Shown: one piece after another, positions 59,755 through 64,000 of the stretch
Layout: each line of letters starts with the position of its first letter
Numbering within the stretch: the first letter of the stretch is position 1
Source of the DNA: Dipteronia dyeriana
Lineage: Eukaryota > Streptophyta > Magnoliopsida > Sapindales > Sapindaceae
DNA: 64,000 nucleotides
NCBI GenBank assembly: GCA_032871835.1
Contig: CM065296.1
Span: forward strand, 116,136,146-116,200,145
Direction of reading: 5' to 3'
The notes under the pieces: generated by a model
Told to the model about the DNA's origin: nothing
The model's database searches: none
Seen by the model: the letters and a program-made list of their open reading frames with translations, nothing else
Made by a program: the position numbers and the translations under genes

Positions 59755-60486
59755 CTTTAGAGGCATAGGCATCATGAGGCATAACATTTAGATATATTAT
59801 ATTGGTCTAATGTTTGAAATTATGTCTCTTGATCAATTGTTTTTTGAACTATAACAACTTGATTATGACTCTTTTGTGGATTAACATAAAGGAATGCGAG
59901 GTCGAAAGCGACAAATTAATGCTCATTCAACATCTTTAATTATATTATATTCATCTTTAATTATATTCAGAAATTCATAATATATATAAAAAAAGCAACA
60001 AGAGAAACAGACGTCTTAAATTGCATTCACGTGGTCCGATTTTTTTTTTTTTTTGGTATGACTTTATTGCTGTAGCCTTCTAGCCACTCAAATTTAATAT
60101 TTGCGTCTATGATGTCCATCAATTAAGGTTCTAGTAAGTTCTAGATGCTAATTGGGGAGATGCTAATTGGATGGAGATGCTAATTGACATTTCTTTCCTT
60201 TACTGTTTTGTTCCATTTGTTATTTATGCTTTCATTTTTTTTGTCATCAATCAATTTTGGTGGGCCACATTATAGAGCCGTTATAACTTTCTGGTAACAC
60301 CATCCGACTTTATTATCATATTTCTATTTTTCTTTGCTTCTTTTTTTTTTCCAGTATTTTTTTATTTTATTTTTCCTGAACCCACCATCTTCTTCTCGAT
60401 GTCTTCGGGTTCCAGGCTTCCAGCCTTCCACATTTCAAAACACACTCTCTATCTCTTTAAAACTCCATCTATTTTTTTTTTTTTTT

Positions 60487-61362
60487 TTATCAATATCACC
60501 AAAACCCATGAATTATATATGAAGTCGATATTACCACCTAAACTTTTATTCTTGACATTAAACCCTTTAAATTTTCATTTATTGACAGAAACGGATAAAA
60601 GGGAAATGGACATCAAGAAAAAATTACACTTACATGTCCTGATTATATATATAATTGCATTAAAACTGGAAATTTTTTAATAATAACACCCACATAGACA
60701 AATTGACTAATGTCTAAAAATAAAAATAAAAATAAAAATTAAAAATTAAAAATTATATTAAACAAAAACTAATTATTAAAAAAATGAAAAGAAAAAGAAA
60801 TATAAAAAACTCTAAAAACTACAAGTACTAGAGATCAAATCTTCTTTTTTTTTTTTGAAATACTCAAGATACTAATTTTATTCCTTTTTTATTTTAAAAA
60901 CAAATTTACAATTTTTTCTATTAGTTTCTCACAAAATCTCCGAATTTTTGCTATTATCAACACAACACACCAAATCCAGAAATTCATTATCAACACCACC
61001 AAACCCAGATCACCACATCGAAATTCATCATCAACACCATCAAACCCAGAAGATAACACTAAAATCAACACAATTTTCTGTGTGTTTCAAAAAAATAAAT
61101 ATAATTTTTTAATCATTGTGATCGGATTGAAAAACGATACATATTAAGATAATAATTTTTTTTTTCATGAACTAAAAATACTTAATACCATTGCTTTCTT
61201 TAAAATATTTAGCTTTCTCTCTCCTCATCACAATATCATTTATTTAATAATAATTTAAAATATTTTGTTTAATTATTTTTTGTTTAATTGGAAATATGGG
61301 TTGTTTAATTGTTTAATTGGAATTTAGAAATTTGGGTTCCATATATTTTTTACTTAATTTTT

Positions 61363-61420
<58 letters not shown>

Positions 61421-61948
61421 GTATAATTTTTAAAATTTATTATTATAGTTAATATATTTTTTGGACATAAATCAACGGGTCAAAGGGTGTGGGTGTTATT
61501 ATTATATTTTTCCAGTTTTAATGCAATTATCCATTATTTTTTTTTAAAATTAAAAAGGAATAAAAATTTGTTTTTGAGTATTTAAAAAAAAAAGTTTTGA
61601 TCTCCACTTGTATTTTTTTAGAGTTTTTTATTTTTATTTTTCTTTTCATTTTAGTTGTTTTATTTTTTTTTAATAATTAGTTTTTATTTAATTACTTTTT
61701 TATATTTTATTTAAAAAAACATTAGTCAACGGGTCAAATGGTGTGTGGTATTATAAAATTTTTCCAGTTTTATTACAATTATACATATAATCTAGGTATG
61801 TTATTGCAATATTATCTTGACGTTCGTCCGTATTCTATCAGCTTCTATCAATAAATGAAAGTTCAATGGGTTTAATACTAGGAAAAAAAATTTATGAGAT
61901 AACATGCGATTTCACGTATAATTCAGGGGTCATTGGTGTTATTAACCC
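60487..61948. mobile_element. Old long-TIR DNA element, copy III version
   Basis: It is the same element as 53911-56029: left AATATCACCAAAACCCATGAA and TTTCATTTATTGACAGAAAC, right ATTCAGGGGTCATTGGTGTT and TATCAATAAATGAAAGTTC. It also holds an inner inverted repeat of about 190 bp (60715-60905 against 61535-61700) around a core with ATCAACACCATCAAACCCAG. A TTA run lies at 61368-61419. Confidence 0.65.
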
Positions 61949-61991
61949 TTTTTGTTTGCAATGGAGGGCAAAGACTCGGAATACAAACTAA

Positions 61992-62761
61992 GGGGTCGTT
62001 TGTTTTTTTTGTCTGAAGACTGAATGGTCATGAAGTTTTATGAAGACTGAATAAAAACTGAAATCTGAACCTGAATGACATGTTTGTTTGTTTTTTTTCT
62101 CACATCTTAATGTATTGTCAACACTTTTATTTTTTAAAAATAAAATTGTCTAAAAATAAATAATTTTACATTTATACCTATGTTAAACAATATACATATA
62201 ATATATAATAAAAACAATCAAAAAACAATAATTATATATGAACACATATATCATGATCTTCTTTTTCGATTAAAAATAAACTTCATTTTTACTAAGAAAA
62301 AAAAATGTTTTTTTTTTCTTTCAAAAAATGAAAAGGGTATTAGTAAAAACTCACATAAAAGACTCTAATATATATATATATATATATACATCACCCTCAT
62401 ATCAAAATAAAGTATTGATATTAAACACCAATATGAGAAGTGATTAAGATTCTTTTTTATTTTTAAAGCTATTTAAAATAAGGAATATATTAAAATAAAA
62501 GGTTTATATACCATACATGATTATGATGAAATTGAAAGCATGTTATATATGAGGGGATAGTATCGGAAGAAAAGATTTTGGATCGCATTTAATGCAATTC
62601 AGTGATTTACAATTAAGTGAAAAGTCAGGATTTTTTACTTTTTATTTTAAGTTGTTATTTAGGATTTTTAAGTTGTTTGACCACTTAGAAAAACAAACAA
62701 AACAACTTAATTATTACGATTCAGACACATTAAGTTTTAAGTGAAAAAAAACAAACGACCC
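61992..62761. mobile_element. PIF/Harbinger-like element, sister of 9592-10777
   Basis: The terminal repeats are GGGGTCGTTTGTTTTTTTT on the left and, in reverse complement, GGGTCGTTTGTTTTTTTTC on the right. TAA flanks both ends (61989-61991 and 62762-62764). Copy II shows the empty site CATACTAAATAAGCTTC (about 56080), confirming the 3-bp duplication. A TA run lies at about 62369-62388. A 62-codon ORF at 62180 is AT-driven. Confidence 0.9.
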
Positions 62762-63845
62762 TAAATACGCCTTTAAAATCTGCATCAAAACTAGATCAAA
62801 TCTCTGGAGGGGGATCTTTTTCATCTCTTTTGTTTTCTCTGTAACTCATCTTCTTCTTCTCAATTATCTTCTTTTTCATTGTTGATCGATTCATCTTCTT
62901 CTCAATCACACTGCTTTGGATTTCGATGGCGAGCTCTAGTAAGATCATATCTACTTCTTTCTTCCAATCTCCATCTTTAATATTTATTTTTATTTTTATT
63001 TTTTAATCGGCTAGATGGAGTCAACGGCATTGACTCCACTGAACCCGCTGATAGCTCAAGAAGGATTAATCAGCGATTTTACTGATTAATCGGTCACCGA
63101 CTAATTTGGTCGATTTTGACCTTTTCACCATAGTGAGTTGCCGACTTAATAAATCCAACCGATTAATCGACCTAGACGGCTGATTTTTCGAACAATATCA
63201 TTGATACATCAGTGAAAACAACGTGATGTTCATTAATAATAATAAAGACAAAATTACATAGATTCAAGAGTGAAGACAATTGATTGATTAATTGTAATCT
63301 AAAAATATTTTTTGGAAAATTAAATTACAAGTCTGAGAATGCTGGTTGGATTTTTTTTTTTTTTTTTGATATACTATAAATGAATTTGAATCAAACCAAT
63401 CATATAATGATAGATTGCCGTGTATATATGGTATTGCAATTTGATAATAAATCATGATTGGCTCCGGAAAGTTTATTAAGTTGTTCAAACTTCAAAGGAA
63501 ATGACCCCGCATTCACTTTAATAGTTGTTGATAATGAAAATCCGAGTCAATATTTTGATATATTTAATCAGCAGTATCACCAATGCAATGGACAAGCAAT
63601 TTTGAAAAGAAGAGGAAGGAGCAATTTTGTGTATTAAGAGAGGAAAATTTGTTGGTCTATTTATTGAAGACTTTTTTAATTTCTTCGTACTAATTTAGTT
63701 ATAATTTGACAGTAAAATTTACCAATTTTTTATTTACTGAAAAGCGAAAAAATATAACCATCTGTCAAAAAACAAAACAAAACTATCAGCATATATAGTT
63801 CAATGAAATGGTTTTTTTCAAAGAAATGAAAAGAAAATTAAATTA

Positions 63846-64000
63846 AAGGGATATTAATATTTTAGTCCCTCTAGTTTATGTTTATCTGGATTTGATCCAC
63901 TAGATTTTAAAATTACTAAGTTCAGTCCTTCTGTAATGGTTTCTGTGAAATACAGATGTCAGAGGGCAAAATGACCCTTCTACCCTTGATAAAAATTGAC
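63846..64000. mobile_element. Terminus of another Mutator-like element, cut by the window end
   Basis: GGGATATTAATATTTTAGTC followed by CCTCTAGTTTATG and, later, GGGCAAAATGACCCTTCTAC closely resembles the end of the 43775-45196 element in layout. The other end lies outside the window. Confidence 0.6.

Larger units (their letters stand above)
58751..63845 (+). repeat. Triplicated intergenic block, copy III
   Basis: It matches copy I from about 28490 and copy II from about 51313 onward. Its private insertions are a hAT element (59391-59754) and a PIF-like element (61992-62761). It ends where a new transposon terminus starts at 63846, near the point where copies I and II end. No gene is seen in it; ATGGCGAGCTCTAG at 62926 is conserved with 56239 in copy II. 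Confidence 0.87.

Noticed and set aside
60334..60680. ORFs with Phe/Leu-rich stretches suggesting membrane proteins
   Set aside because: They come from T-rich runs around a transposon arm and are not kept in copy II.

Overview
This is a stretch of nuclear DNA from a dicot-type flowering plant. The signs are an intronless plant WD40 gene of the JINGUBANG type, wall-associated-kinase-like (WAKL) and LRK10-like receptor kinase sequences, plant Ty1/copia and Ty3/gypsy retrotransposons, and AT-rich intergenic DNA crowded with hAT, Mutator-like and PIF/Harbinger-like non-autonomous elements. I cannot name the species from sequence alone.

Layout. (1) 1-6576: a nearly complete Ty3/gypsy element on the minus strand; its left LTR is cut by the window edge, the two LTRs differ at 1 of 607 bases, and pol reads into the 3' LTR. 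(2) 6577-9220: the WD40 gene (minus strand) with its promoter and 3' flank. (3) 9221-15085: AT-rich spacer with an old DNA transposon, a cluster of TGACGT/CACGTG-rich inverted repeats, and a small 97-aa gene with a clear TATA box and G-box. (4) 15389-22625: a MITE-like element, then a complete but decayed copia element (minus strand, target duplication AAATA). (5) 22626-25230: spacer with an A/T-rich tandem array. (6) 25240-30356: copy I of a triplicated intergenic block, carrying a PIF-like element. (7) 30632-31375: a broken WAKL14/20-type first exon. (8) 31745-42200: nested elements; a MITE holds a copia element, which holds a truncated gypsy element and, in its right LTR, a solo LTR. (9) 42274-50327: remnants of an LRK10L receptor kinase gene, with a broken ectodomain exon, a 6.6-kb gap filled with Mutator-like and hAT elements, and a well-preserved kinase exon ending in a premature stop. 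(10) 50490-56946 and 58751-63845: copies II and III of the triplicated block, separated by an LTR remnant. The window ends inside another Mutator-like terminus.

How it fits together. Only two genes look intact: the WD40 gene and the small unknown gene. The right half looks like a receptor-kinase cluster that was duplicated and then worn down by transposons. Because copies I, II and III share sequence, several insertions can be compared with an empty site inside the same window, which fixes their ends and target duplications. No operon, phage, CRISPR or tRNA feature was seen. All boundaries, repeat counts and mismatch counts were read by eye.
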